A stretch of DNA of 64,000 nucleotides. It comes from CAVZCK01 sp963798805 (GTDB lineage: Bacteria; Pseudomonadota; Alphaproteobacteria; Rhizobiales; Rhodomicrobiaceae). Made by a program: the position numbers and the translations under genes. Below are positions 1-8,341 of this stretch, in pieces (position 1 is the stretch's first letter; each line of letters opens with the position of its first letter). The notes under the pieces are model-generated. The model searched no databases. It was not told where the DNA came from and saw only the letters and a list, made by a program, of their open reading frames with translations. The stretch spans positions 806,001 to 870,000 of the forward strand of contig CAWCVC010000002.1 in NCBI GenBank assembly GCA_963798805.1, written 5' to 3'.

Positions 1-667
1 CCTCGTCCTGATAGGCCTTCCACATCTTGTACCAGCGCTCGCCGACCTCGGGCGTTGCGGCGCGGGCCTTGCAGATATGCTCGCCGCCGGTGATCTCGGA
101 GGTCTCGCCGAAGACGCCGTAAATGCCCTCGGGCAGCAGCTTGTCATACATATTGCCGACGGTCGGGCAGGACGCGAGACCCGTCGTGGTGTCGCTCTCG
201 CCGCATTTGGTCGAGACCCACAGCTCGGAGATCGAGCATTCCTCGCGCTGGAGTTCGGTAGCGTAATGCACGAATTCCTTCGTCTTGCGCGAGGCGTCCA
301 TGATCGTCTTCAGGTCGCCATTCTGCTCGATGGAGAAGCCCGCAACCGGCTTGCCGGTCTCGGCTATGCCATCGACGATGCGCTTGGTCCAGCCAGGCTC
401 GATCCCGATGACGACGCAGGCCGCCACGTTCGGATTGGCGCCGGTGCCGATCATGGTGCGGAAATGCAGGTCGAGATCGGCGCCGAATTGCAGCCGGCCA
501 TAGGAATGCGGCAGGGCCATCGTGCCCTTGATGTTGTTGGCGATACTCTCGCAGGCGGCGTTGGAGATATCGTCGACCGGCAGGATCACGACATGGTTGC
601 GCACGCCGACACGGCCATTGGCGCGGCGATAGCCCTGGAATGTGTAATTGGCGTATTTCGAAGCCAT
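1..667 (-). CDS. UxaA-family (altronate dehydratase-type) hydrolase, large subunit, partial
   Basis: This is the N-terminal 222 codons of the large domain of a UxaA/GarD-type dehydratase; the C-terminus lies beyond the left edge. It opens MASKYANYTFQGYRR and runs through GRVGVRNHVVILPVDD and TKCGESDTTTGLASCPTVG, motifs typical of the altronate/galactarate dehydratase core, where conserved Cys and acidic residues hold the catalytic metal. In Escherichia coli UxaA the SAF domain and this core are one chain; here they are separate proteins, with the SAF subunit encoded 10 bp upstream on the same strand. The family dehydrates sugar acids such as altronate, but split versions act on varied hydroxy acids, so the substrate is open. 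A divergent GntR/UTRA gene suggests substrate-responsive control. The family call is secure. Confidence 0.88.
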   Translation of the reverse strand, partial: MASKYANYTFQGYRRANGRVGVRNHVVILPVDDISNAACESIANNIKGTMALPHSYGRLQFGADLDLHFRTMIGTGANPNVAACVVIGIEPGWTKRIVDGIAETGKPVAGFSIEQNGDLKTIMDASRKTKEFVHYATELQREECSISELWVSTKCGESDTTTGLASCPTVGNMYDKLLPEGIYGVFGETSEITGGEHICKARAATPEVGERWYKMWKAYQDE

Positions 668-677
668 CAGGCAGCCC

Positions 678-965
678 TCACCAGCGCTTGGTTTTCAGAT
701 TGTGGACATGGACATGCTCGCCTGCGCCAGCATTGCCGGTCATGCGGCCGACATCCTCGCCATATTTGATGACGGTGTCGCCCGAGGCGAGCGGCTTTAG
801 GGCCACCTTGTGCCCGATCGGGATGTCGTTTCTGGCGGTCAGGTTCAGCGTGGTGTCGTTCTCGGTGATGACACCGAGCATATCAGTGCCAGCCTTCAAT
901 CCTTCGACGACGACGACGCCGACATTGTCTTTCGGGCTGTGGACAAGAAAATGGGGAGCGGACAT
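678..965 (-). CDS. UxaA-family small subunit (SAF domain)
   Basis: A 95-residue protein consisting of a single SAF domain, the N-terminal domain of altronate/galactarate dehydratases. It starts MSAPHFLVHSPKDNVGV and includes GDTVIKYGEDVGRM and a C-terminal GEHVHVHNLKTKRW, which is the family signature. The ATG at 965 was chosen because the domain begins there; the reading frame continues upstream without similarity. It lies 10 bp upstream of the large-subunit gene and is presumably co-transcribed and co-assembled with it. SAF domains are thought to assist substrate or metal binding. The divergent GntR/UTRA gene starts 91 bp away. Confidence 0.87.
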   Translation of the reverse strand: MSAPHFLVHSPKDNVGVVVVEGLKAGTDMLGVITENDTTLNLTARNDIPIGHKVALKPLASGDTVIKYGEDVGRMTGNAGAGEHVHVHNLKTKRW

Positions 966-1034
966 CGGGCGTGCTTCCTCCAGGTCGATCGGCTCTTCAG
1001 CTTTGAAGCAATATCTTATATAAGACAGAAGATT

Positions 1035-1045
1035 GGTTGACAACC
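1035..1045. promoter_or_regulatory. Possible operator between the uxaA-like operon and the GntR gene
   Basis: GGTTGACAACC is an odd-centred perfect inverted repeat (GGTTG, A, CAACC) in the 90-bp divergent intergenic space. It lies 11 bp before the GTG start of the GntR gene. GntR regulators commonly bind such short dyads next to their own gene. The assignment is positional inference only. Confidence 0.35.
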
Positions 1046-1055
1046 GGGGATCAGG

Positions 1056-1806
1056 GTGGCCGCAGAGGAACCCGACAGCAGGACGGCGGGCAAGCCGGTC
1101 GACAGCCGCCCGCTCTACGCGCAGGCGCGCGAGATCCTGATTGAGCGGATCAGCTCCGGCGTCTGGCGGCCGGGCGATCTGATTCCGAACGAATTCGCCA
1201 TTGCACGCGATCTCGGCGTTTCGCAGGGGACGGTGCGCAAGGCGCTCGAACTCTCTGGCCGCCGATCGGCTGCTGGTCAGGCAGCAGGGCAAGGGCACCT
1301 ATGTGGCGCGGCATACGCCAGCCGACATGTTGTTCCGCTTCTTCAATTTTTGCGACGAGGCGGGGCGGCGGATCGAGCCAGATTCGCGCGGCGCCAGGGT
1401 TTCCGAGGGGCACGCCAAAGCTGCCGAGCGCGCCCGGCTCCAGCTTGGCGACGATGCGAAGGTCTTCCGCATCTCGCGTATCCGCACCAAGGACGGCGAG
1501 CCTTTCATGCTCGACCGGATCGTCGTTCCGCAAGCGCTGTTTCCGGGGCTCGCCGAGGAGCGCGAACTGCCGAACACGCTCTATGATCATTTTCAGCGGG
1601 CCTACGGCCTCACGGTCTCGCGCGGAAGGGAGAAGCTGACGGCGGTCGCCGCCGGGCCGAAGGAGGCCCAAGCGCTCGGTGTCGCGGCTGGGACGCCGCT
1701 TCTGAAGCTCGACCGCGTCATGTACGGATTGCAGAACCAGCCGCTTGAATGGCGCATCAGTTTCTGCCGGGCGGATGGCGCGGAATATGTGGTGGAGCTG
1801 CGCTGA
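1056..1806 (+). pseudogene. GntR/HutC-family regulator with UTRA domain, frameshifted
   Basis: The first frame encodes a GntR winged helix (PLYAQAREILIERISSG, then NEFAIARDLGVSQGTVRKALE), and the continuation LAADRLLVRQQGKGTYVA plus the whole UTRA effector domain lies in the next frame. The switch falls between about 1248 and 1256, where one extra base in the gaactctctgg stretch turns the expected ALDxLAAD into ALELSGRR. With one base removed the gene reads through for about 250 codons, a normal HutC-family length. The start is GTG at 1056. It is divergent from the uxaA-like genes and would be their regulator, with UTRA binding a small ligand. Whether the frameshift is a sequencing error or an inactivating mutation cannot be decided from one sequence. 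Confidence 0.8.
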
Positions 1807-1888
1807 GGCGGAATTCGCAGACGGCGCGCAGTGTGCGGCGTGTCCTCGCAAGGGAGGGCACGCCGTGCTTGGAGCCAAGATCGCAGGT

Positions 1889-2419
1889 TTAGCTGGACTG
1901 AATCGCGATCTTCTTCTCCTTCTCCTGAATTTCCGGCGACTTCGGCATGACGATCTTCAGCACGCCATTCTTGAACTCGGCCTGGATCTTGTCCGAGTCG
2001 ATGCCTTCCGGGACCGCGAAAGAGCGCTGGAAGGAGCCGAAGCGGCGCTCGGAGAGGTAATAGCCCTCCTGCTTCTCTTCCTTCTCTTCCTTTTTCTCGC
2101 CCTTGATGGTCAGCACGCCATTGGCAAGCTTCACCTCGACCTGGTCCGGCTGCAAGCCGGGCAGCTCGGCGGTCAGCTCATATTGCTTGTCCGTCTCGGC
2201 GACATCGACGGCGGGGCTGAGAGCCTGCGCACCGCGACGCCAGTATGGCTCGAGATCGGAAGCCGAGCGGCCAACCGGCGAGCGCCAGAAGCCCCCACGA
2301 ACGGCATCGAAAAGCTGCTCCATTTCCCGCTGCAGGCTGATGAACGGGTCCCATTCGCGCATGGCCTGTGGGACGGACGGTTGTTTCCCGGTGGTCGGAA
2401 CCTTCGTATTATCGGGCAT
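1889..2419 (-). CDS. Hsp20 / alpha-crystallin small heat-shock protein
   Basis: A 176-residue small heat-shock protein. The N-terminal arm (FISLQREMEQLFDAV) precedes an alpha-crystallin domain from about residue 65, with DVAETDKQYELTAELPG, the GVLTIKGEKK strand and a closing FKNGVLKIVMPK; a short tail follows. It should be a cytoplasmic holdase that keeps unfolding proteins soluble. The ATG at 2419 is preferred over the one at 2425 because GGAGG lies directly against the latter but 7 bases from the former. A lysine/glutamate-rich insert (KKEEKEEKQEGYY) is typical of the bacterial class. A DegP-like protease gene lies just upstream on the same strand, a sensible protein-quality pairing. Confidence 0.92.
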   Translation of the reverse strand: MPDNTKVPTTGKQPSVPQAMREWDPFISLQREMEQLFDAVRGGFWRSPVGRSASDLEPYWRRGAQALSPAVDVAETDKQYELTAELPGLQPDQVEVKLANGVLTIKGEKKEEKEEKQEGYYLSERRFGSFQRSFAVPEGIDSDKIQAEFKNGVLKIVMPKSPEIQEKEKKIAIQSS

Positions 2420-2492
2420 GGTCATCCTCCAACAATGCTGTGTCATCTTTCGCGGCCGAAGGACCGCGACGGATTTTCTCCATCTAGGCTGC

Positions 2493-2522
2493 TTATATCG
2501 AAATCGCCTTGATGGAAGTCAA
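2493..2522 (-). promoter_or_regulatory. Candidate promoter for the hsp20 gene
   Basis: On the minus strand TTGACT (2522-2517) and ATATAA (2498-2493) are 18 bp apart, a reasonable sigma-70-like pair 74 bp before the Hsp20 start. No convincing sigma-32 box or ROSE thermometer was recognised by eye. Confidence 0.35.
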
Positions 2523-2613
2523 AGGCGGGAGGCGCCGATCGCCTTGATCTGAGGGCGGAGAATGTGGGCGCCGCTCCCGGCCCAGGGGGCGCAAGGAAGC
2601 GGCGCCGTTTCGG

Positions 2614-3639
2614 CTATTTCGCGTTCGGCTGCTCGCCGACACGCGGCGTCAGCGTCATGACCTCGCCGCGGCGCAGGATCTTGACGCGCAGCTCACGGCC
2701 GATCGCCTCCCGGTCGAGCATCTTGTAGATTTCGTCCACGCTCGCGGCGGGACGATCATCGATCGAAAGGATCACATCGCCCGGTTTGATGCCGGCGCGC
2801 TCGGCTGGGCCGCGGGGAACACATTGGACGATCTGGACGCCCGAGGCGGCCTTGAGGCCCATGCGGTCGGCGGCGGCGCGCGGGAACTGCACCGTCTGGC
2901 CAGCGATGCCGAGATAGCCGCGCTGGATGCGGCCGTGCCGCAAGAGTTCCGGGATGACGCGCTTAGCCGTGTTGATCGGCACGGCAAAGCCGGTTCCATG
3001 AGCGCCGGCGATGATGGCGGTATTGACGCCAATCACGCGGCCCGCCGAATCGAGCAGGGCGCCGCCGGAATTGCCGGGATTGAGCGCCGCGTCGGTCTGA
3101 ATGATGTCCTCGATCAAGCGGCCGTTGCTGGCGCGCAAGGTGCGGCTCAGCGCGCTGACGACGCCGGCTGTGACCGTCGACTGCAAGCCGAAGGGATTGC
3201 CGATCGCCACGACGAGTTGCCCCTGGCGCAGGCTGGCGGAGTCGCCGAGTTCGGCTGAGGGCAGGCTGTGGCGGTGGACACGCAAGAGCGCGAGATCGGT
3301 GTCGGCATCGGCGCCGACCTTCTCAGCCTTGGCGACCGTGCCGTCGGCAAGCAGCACCTCGACCGCGGCGGCGCCGGCAACAACGTGGTCATTGGTCAGC
3401 ACATAGCCGTCCGGCGTGATGATGATGCCGGACCCTGCGCCTTCGAGCCCATAAGGACCACTGCTCTCGCGCAAACGCAGCCGCCGGACGCCGACAAGAG
3501 CCGGCCCGACGCGCTCGACAACGCTGGTGACGATGCCCGAATAGGCGTCGAGCGCAGCTTTTTCGTCGGGATGGCTGGAACCGGGAAGGCCGTCATTTGA
3601 AGGGGACGGCCTGGCAAAGCTTAAATTGATGATCTTCAT
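2614..3639 (-). CDS. DegP/HtrA-like trypsin-fold serine protease with PDZ domain
   Basis: A 341-residue S1C protease. The catalytic triad is visible: His85 in LTNDHVVAG, Asp115 in DTDLALLR and Ser191 in NPGNSGGALL. One PDZ domain follows at about 235-325 (GIKPGDVILSIDDRPA). There is no signal peptide or membrane anchor at the N-terminus, unlike periplasmic DegP, so the location is uncertain and it may be cytoplasmic. A GTG at 3648 in the same frame could add three residues. It precedes hsp20 on the same strand with a 194-bp gap that seems to hold a separate promoter. The role would be degradation of misfolded protein. Confidence 0.88.
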   Translation of the reverse strand: MKIINLSFARPSPSNDGLPGSSHPDEKAALDAYSGIVTSVVERVGPALVGVRRLRLRESSGPYGLEGAGSGIIITPDGYVLTNDHVVAGAAAVEVLLADGTVAKAEKVGADADTDLALLRVHRHSLPSAELGDSASLRQGQLVVAIGNPFGLQSTVTAGVVSALSRTLRASNGRLIEDIIQTDAALNPGNSGGALLDSAGRVIGVNTAIIAGAHGTGFAVPINTAKRVIPELLRHGRIQRGYLGIAGQTVQFPRAAADRMGLKAASGVQIVQCVPRGPAERAGIKPGDVILSIDDRPAASVDEIYKMLDREAIGRELRVKILRRGEVMTLTPRVGEQPNAK

Positions 3640-3880
3640 AACAGGCACACCGATAATTTGAGTGGAATGTACGTGGGGTGCCGGTGCGGCAAGTCAAGCA
3701 AGGGCCGAAGACTCCTGGGCCATGCCGCGGCTGAAGGTGACGTCGGCCGGAACCAGGAACGGCAGCACCCGCCAGCGCCGCATCAGGCGGAAAGGCGAAA
3801 GCCTTGCTTCACGCCGTGGATGATTATATGTTTCCGTGATTTAATTATTCAATCATCTAAATATTAGACCATAGAAAAAT

Positions 3881-4339
3881 ATGTCCGATGATAAAAGCGA
3901 CCGGCTGATCGGGTCGGCCGGCCGAGCCGTCTCCCACTGGCAGGAGGCGACGCAGACGCTCGACGCAGCGGTTGGCGAGCGGTTGGGGCTCGGCCCCAGC
4001 GAACGCGTCTGCCTGACGTTCCTCGCGAACGGCCCGAAATCGGCAAAAGAGATCGGCGAGGAGGCGCGGCTTACCGCTGCCGCGATCACCGCGCTCCTCG
4101 ACAGGCTGGAGCAGCGCGGCCTCGTCAAACGCCTTCCGGATGGACGCGACCGGCGGAAAATCCTGGTGACGCTGAGCGAAAAGGCGGAGCGGCTCGCCCG
4201 CGACATCTACGGCCCGATCGCGAGGGAAGGCCGTGCCTTTCTGGCCGGCTTCTCACCCGATGAACTGAGGACGATCCTGCGCTTCGTCGAAGGCGCGCGC
4301 GAGCTCCAGCAGAAGCACACCCGACGCATTAGCGGGTGA
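3881..4339 (+). CDS. MarR-family transcriptional regulator
   Basis: A 152-residue winged-helix regulator with the MarR layout: an N-terminal dimerisation helix, an HTH at about 55-85 (SAKEIGEEARLTAAAITALLDRL), and the wing LPDGRDRRKILVTLSEKA, whose DGRDRR turn is the family hallmark. The upstream 40 bases are markedly AT-rich (around 3826-3880), unlike the surroundings, and probably contain the promoter. It points toward the dehydrogenase gene that starts 163 bp downstream, so it may control that gene or itself. The ligand is unknown. Confidence 0.85.
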   Translation: MSDDKSDRLIGSAGRAVSHWQEATQTLDAAVGERLGLGPSERVCLTFLANGPKSAKEIGEEARLTAAAITALLDRLEQRGLVKRLPDGRDRRKILVTLSEKAERLARDIYGPIAREGRAFLAGFSPDELRTILRFVEGARELQQKHTRRISG

Positions 4340-4501
4340 GGCTGCGCACCCCGGTCTGTGCCGCATTCCAAGTCGATGGAGCTGCGGCGATCTGATAAGG
4401 TCGTGGGATCAACGATGGCGACGTCCAGCCTCGGCCGCGGAAGGCCCGGCAGAGCCGACAGGCGGCGACGCGCCGTTAAGCCGTGACATGCGGAGGTGCG
4501 T

Positions 4502-5431
4502 TTGGCTGAGGATTCGAGAGCTGCGGTGCTCAGGCCGCCCGCTCGCATCGGCATCATCGGCCTCGGCCAGATGGGGCTGCCGATGGGCAAGCGGCTGATC
4601 GCAGCCGGTTTCAGCGTCGTCGGCCATGACCTGTCGGCCGCCGCGCGCGACGCCTTCGAAGCCGCAGGCGGGACCGTGGCCTCGACTGCGCAAGAGGCGG
4701 CGTCGGGCGCCGATGCGCTCATCACCATGCTGCCCAATGGCCGGATCGTGCGCGAGGCGCTGCTCGGTTCGGGCAAGGCGGTCGAAACGCTCCCGCCCGG
4801 TGCGCTCGTCATCGATATGAGCTCGTCGGCTCCGCTCGGAACGCGTCAGCTTGGCGAGAATCTTACGCGGCTCGGGTTCCGGCTGATCAATGCGCCGGTC
4901 TCGGGCGGCGTTCGGCGCGCAATCGATGGCACGCTGACCATCATGGCCGGCGGCGCGCCCGTTGACGTTCGGGCGGCGAGCGAAATCTTCGGGGCGCTCG
5001 GCCGCGATGTCTTCCCGACCGGTCCGCTCGGCTCGGGTCATGCCATGAAGGCGCTCAATAATTACGTCTCGGGCGCAGGGCTCGCCGCCGCCGCGGAAGC
5101 GCTTCTCGTCGGCAGCGCATTCGGCCTCGACCCGGCGATCATGGTCGATATCCTCAACGTTTCGACCGGCAGGAACAATGCCACCGAAAACAAGCTGAAG
5201 CAGTTCGTGCTCTCCGAGACCTTCGCCTCGGGCTTCGCGCTCGGGCTGATGGCGAAGGACATCCGCGCCGCCGCTGATCTTGCGGGCCAGCTTGGCCTCA
5301 CCCTGGACTTCCTGTTCTCGACGGCGGACCTCTGGGACAAAGCCCATGAACGGCAGAGCGTGGGCGCCGATCACACCGAAATCTATCGCTATCTCAAGGA
5401 CCGCAGCGACGACAGCCCGGCAACGGACTGA
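4502..5431 (+). CDS. NAD(P)-dependent beta-hydroxyacid dehydrogenase (3-hydroxyisobutyrate dehydrogenase-like)
   Basis: A 309-residue member of the 6-phosphogluconate/3-hydroxyisobutyrate dehydrogenase family. It has an N-terminal Rossmann motif GIIGLGQMGLPMG, the substrate loop LINAPVSGGVRRA and the catalytic-lysine segment GHAMKALNNYV; the C-terminal helical domain is complete. TTG at 4502 is preferred because GGAGG (4492-4496) lies 5 bases before it; the in-frame GTG at 4496 overlaps that ribosome site. It probably interconverts a beta-hydroxy acid and a semialdehyde, for example tartronate semialdehyde and glycerate, but the exact substrate cannot be read. A carboxymuconolactone-decarboxylase-like gene follows after 42 bp, probably in the same operon. 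Confidence 0.87.
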   Translation: MAEDSRAAVLRPPARIGIIGLGQMGLPMGKRLIAAGFSVVGHDLSAAARDAFEAAGGTVASTAQEAASGADALITMLPNGRIVREALLGSGKAVETLPPGALVIDMSSSAPLGTRQLGENLTRLGFRLINAPVSGGVRRAIDGTLTIMAGGAPVDVRAASEIFGALGRDVFPTGPLGSGHAMKALNNYVSGAGLAAAAEALLVGSAFGLDPAIMVDILNVSTGRNNATENKLKQFVLSETFASGFALGLMAKDIRAAADLAGQLGLTLDFLFSTADLWDKAHERQSVGADHTEIYRYLKDRSDDSPATD

Positions 5432-5473
5432 ACGGCGCGGCAATCCGGCATCGACCACAAGGAGAGGACGGAC

Positions 5474-5875
5474 ATGAGCAACGAAGCGGATTTCAAGCAG
5501 CGGACAGAGAAGTTCGAGAAGGGCGTTGCGACGCGGCGCGAGGTGCTCGGCTCGCAGCATGTCGATGGCTCGATCGCCAACGCCGATGAGTTCACCTGGC
5601 CGATGCAGAAGCTCGTCACCGAATTTTGCTGGGACGAGATTTGGAACCGTCCGGGGCTCGACCGCCGCTCGCGCAGCATCCTCAATCTCGGCATGATTGC
5701 CGCGCTGAACCGCCCGCATGAGCTGAAGCTGCATCTGCGCGGTGCGATCAATAACGGGCTGAGCAAGGCGGAGATCCAGGAAATCCTTTTGCAGGTCGCG
5801 GTCTATTGCGGCATGCCGGCGGGCGTCGACAGCTTTCGCATTGCGCGCGAGGTCTTCGCCGAGATGAAAGTCTGA
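5474..5875 (+). CDS. Carboxymuconolactone decarboxylase-family protein
   Basis: A 133-residue AhpD-like protein of the gamma-carboxymuconolactone decarboxylase family. The core RSRSILNLGMIAALNRPHELKLHLRGAINNG, split here only for mention, leads to EIQEILLQVAVYCGMPAGVDSF, a PcaC-type signature; the single Cys in VYCGMPAG argues against a CxxC peroxidase. PcaC decarboxylates 4-carboxymuconolactone in protocatechuate breakdown, but no other pca genes are nearby, so a related lactone or acid is as likely. RBS AAGGAGAG precedes the ATG. It follows the beta-hydroxyacid dehydrogenase and probably shares its transcript. Confidence 0.86.
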   Translation: MSNEADFKQRTEKFEKGVATRREVLGSQHVDGSIANADEFTWPMQKLVTEFCWDEIWNRPGLDRRSRSILNLGMIAALNRPHELKLHLRGAINNGLSKAEIQEILLQVAVYCGMPAGVDSFRIAREVFAEMKV

Positions 5876-5893
5876 GCGCGGGGCAAAGCTGCC

Positions 5894-6673
5894 TTAGGCG
5901 CACTGGCCCAGCACGAGGGACAGCCCGCCGTCGATGGTGAAGCTGGCGCCGGTTATATAGTCGGCGGCGGGGGAGACCAGGAACGCAACCAGCCCCGCGA
6001 TCTCTTCAGGCCTCCCGGCGCGCTGCCAGGGGATGTGCTTTTCCAGACTGCGCCGATAGTCGAGATCCTCGACGGCGCGCTCATTCATCGGCGTCAGGAT
6101 CATGCCCGGCGCCACGGCGTTGACATTGATCTTCAGAGGCGCGCATTCGAGCGCCATCGTCCGAGTGAGGTTGAGAAGCCCGCCCTTGGCGGCGGCGTAA
6201 TCGGCCCCGCCCGCGCGGATGACGGCTTCGTGGATCGACGTGATGTTCACGATCGCGCCGGGGCGGCCCGCCGCGCGCAGGTCGCGGACGAAACGCCGCG
6301 AGGTCAAAAACGGCCCGGTTAGATCGGTGCTGATCAGGCTCGACCACTGATCTGTGCTCATATCGGCGACGGGCACGGCCGACATATTGAGACCGGCGGC
6401 GTTGATCAGAATATCCGGCGTGCCGAGCGTGTCCCGCGCGCAATCGAAGGCCGCCTCGACGTCGCGCTCGTCGCCGACATTGAGTTGCAGCCGGATGGAG
6501 CGGCGTCCCACCTGCTCGATGGCCTCGCAGACGTTGTGCGCGCCCTTCTCATCCGTGTGATAGAGCACCACGGCATCGGCGCCGGCCTTCGCCAGCGCGA
6601 TCGCCGAGGCCGCTCCGATACCGGAATCGCCGCCTGTGACGAATGCAAGCCTGCCCTCGAGTCCTTCCATCAT
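5894..6673 (-). CDS. Short-chain dehydrogenase/reductase (glucose 1-dehydrogenase-like)
   Basis: A 259-residue classical SDR: cofactor loop TGGDSGIGAA near residue 13, NAAGLN, catalytic Ser in VNITSIHE, the YAAAKGG Tyr/Lys pair, and a C-terminal YITGASFTIDGG. The ASHTD-type loop after beta-2 (LYHTDEKG) resembles NADP-preferring enzymes. The start at 6673 (the first of two adjacent ATGs) follows GAGAGG with 5-bp spacing; the frame is open further up but without similarity. It is convergent with the carboxymuconolactone-decarboxylase-like gene. The substrate is unknown; sugars or hydroxy acids are typical. Confidence 0.87.
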   Translation of the reverse strand: MMEGLEGRLAFVTGGDSGIGAASAIALAKAGADAVVLYHTDEKGAHNVCEAIEQVGRRSIRLQLNVGDERDVEAAFDCARDTLGTPDILINAAGLNMSAVPVADMSTDQWSSLISTDLTGPFLTSRRFVRDLRAAGRPGAIVNITSIHEAVIRAGGADYAAAKGGLLNLTRTMALECAPLKINVNAVAPGMILTPMNERAVEDLDYRRSLEKHIPWQRAGRPEEIAGLVAFLVSPAADYITGASFTIDGGLSLVLGQCA

Positions 6674-6883
6674 CTGCGCCTCTCGTAATCGCTGTTCGGC
6701 GGCGCCGGACGTTCCGCGCCTGCCAGTTCTGAGAACGGCGGGCGCGCCGAGGAGTTTCAGTGCGCCTTTCCACGACACGACGGTGCGCCTGCGTACGCTC
6801 ATCCGTAGCTGCCCTTATTGGGATGCGGCGTCTGCACGAATTACACTGAAGCCGGTGATTTCGTTCGGGGTCCGGGGGAGCAG

Positions 6884-7177
6884 ATGAAAATCGCTGCAGG
6901 GGCTTTGATTTCGCTATTGCTGTTTACCGCTCCGGCGACCGCCGATGAGTGCAGGCGGGTGACGACGCCGAGCGTGCTTGTCGTCGTGGCGCATGGCGCG
7001 TTGTGGACGCGGATTGCCGATCTCGGCAAAACTTACGCGGTGCGCAAATGCGGCATCCGCATGTTCGGCAGCGTCTATTGCCAGTTGAACACAGATACGA
7101 ACCCGCCGGTCTATCTGCAGCAGGTGGACCGCTCTGGGCGGGAATATACTGCCTTCTGGGGCCGGGCCTGCCGATAG
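6884..7177 (+). CDS. Small secreted protein of unknown function
   Basis: A 97-residue protein starting MKIAAGALISLLLFTAPATADE, a clear Sec signal peptide with likely cleavage after ATA. The mature part of about 75 residues has four cysteines (in DECRRV, RKCGIR, VYCQLN and RACR), consistent with two periplasmic disulfides. I do not recognise the family. No ribosome site stands out beyond GGGGGAG about 7 bases before the ATG. It sits alone between two minus-strand genes. Confidence 0.6.
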   Translation: MKIAAGALISLLLFTAPATADECRRVTTPSVLVVVAHGALWTRIADLGKTYAVRKCGIRMFGSVYCQLNTDTNPPVYLQQVDRSGREYTAFWGRACR

Positions 7178-7223
7178 GGCAGCCGCAGAACGCAATGCTT
7201 GATCCCTGAACTTTCGTCGAGGA

Positions 7224-8288
7224 TCAGCCCCGGAGCGCTGAAAGCACCGCCTCGGTTACATCGGCGCTGCCGGCCTGGCCGCCGAGATCGGGCGTGCGCG
7301 GGCCGTTCGCCGTCACCGTTTCGATCGCTGTCATGATCCGCTTCGCCGCGGCCGCTTCGCCTACATGCTCCAGCATCATTGCGCCGGTCCAGAAGGCGCC
7401 GATCGGATTGGCCTGGCCCTTGCCAATGAGGTCGAAAGCAGAACCGTGGATCGGCTCGAACATAGACGGCGTCTCGGTGGACGGATTGATGTTGGCGGTC
7501 GCGCCATTGCCGAGGCTGCCGGTCAGGGCGGAGGCAAGATCGGAGAGGATGTCGGCGTGCAGATTGGTTGCCACCACCGTGTCGATCTCGGCCGGCCGCG
7601 TGACCATCAGCGCCGCCATAGCGTCGACCAGCTTGAAATCAATATTCAGCTCGGGAAAGTCGCGCAGCACCTCGCGGCAGATCGCATCCCACAACACCAT
7701 CCCGTGTCGCTGCGCGTTGGATTTGGTGACCACCGTCAGCCGCTTACGTGGACGGCTCATCGCGAGCTCGCAGGCGAAGCGGCAGATGCGCTCGACGCCT
7801 GTGCGCGTGAAGACCGAGACGTCGATGCCGGTCTCGAGCGGCAGGCCGGTGTGCACGCGCCCACCGACGCCGGCATATTCGCCCTCCGAGTTCTCGCGCA
7901 CGATCACCCAGTCGATCTGTTTGCCGAGCTCAGGACGCAGCGGCCCCTGCATGCCGGGCATCAGCCGCGTCGGGCGGACATTGGCGAACTGGTCGAGCCC
8001 CTGACAGATGGCGAGGCGCAGCTCCCAGAGCGTGATATGGTCCGGGATCTTCGGATCGCCGACAGCACCGAAATAGATAGAATCGAAACTCCGCAGCCGC
8101 TCGACGCCGTCTTCCGGCATCATCCGGCCGGTCTTGCGATAGCGGTCGGAGCCCCAGTCGAAGTGTTCGGTCTCGAGACTAAAGCCGCCATCCAGCTCGG
8201 CCGCGGCGTTCAGCACCTTCAGCCCCGCGCCGATCACTTCCGGCCCGATGCCGTCGCCAGGGACGACCGCGATCTTGTGCTTGCGCAT
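7224..8288 (-). CDS. Tartrate/D-malate-type dehydrogenase (isopropylmalate dehydrogenase family)
   Basis: A 354-residue beta-decarboxylating dehydrogenase. Motifs are VPGDGIGPEVIGAG at the N-terminus, the substrate loop FANVRPTRL, VIVRENSEGEYAG, and the metal-binding segment DTVVATNLHADILSDLASAL. The ENSEGEY form and lack of a phosphorylation loop point to the tartrate dehydrogenase/decarboxylase (DmlA/TtuC) branch rather than LeuB or Icd; it would oxidise a 2-hydroxy-dicarboxylate with NAD and Mn or Mg. The start at 8288 follows GGGAG. It lies 53 bp downstream of an MmgE/PrpD gene on the same strand, and an analogous pair occurs at 27474-30058. Confidence 0.85.
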   Translation of the reverse strand: MRKHKIAVVPGDGIGPEVIGAGLKVLNAAAELDGGFSLETEHFDWGSDRYRKTGRMMPEDGVERLRSFDSIYFGAVGDPKIPDHITLWELRLAICQGLDQFANVRPTRLMPGMQGPLRPELGKQIDWVIVRENSEGEYAGVGGRVHTGLPLETGIDVSVFTRTGVERICRFACELAMSRPRKRLTVVTKSNAQRHGMVLWDAICREVLRDFPELNIDFKLVDAMAALMVTRPAEIDTVVATNLHADILSDLASALTGSLGNGATANINPSTETPSMFEPIHGSAFDLIGKGQANPIGAFWTGAMMLEHVGEAAAAKRIMTAIETVTANGPRTPDLGGQAGSADVTEAVLSALRG

Positions 8289-8341
8289 GGCTTTATCTCC
8301 CTTAATCGCCTTATGTCGTTCGCCAGGACCGAGGCCGCGGC

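Noticed and set aside
4409..5734. 441-codon minus-strand open frame
   Set aside because: Opposite the beta-hydroxyacid dehydrogenase and carboxymuconolactone genes, which have clear motifs.
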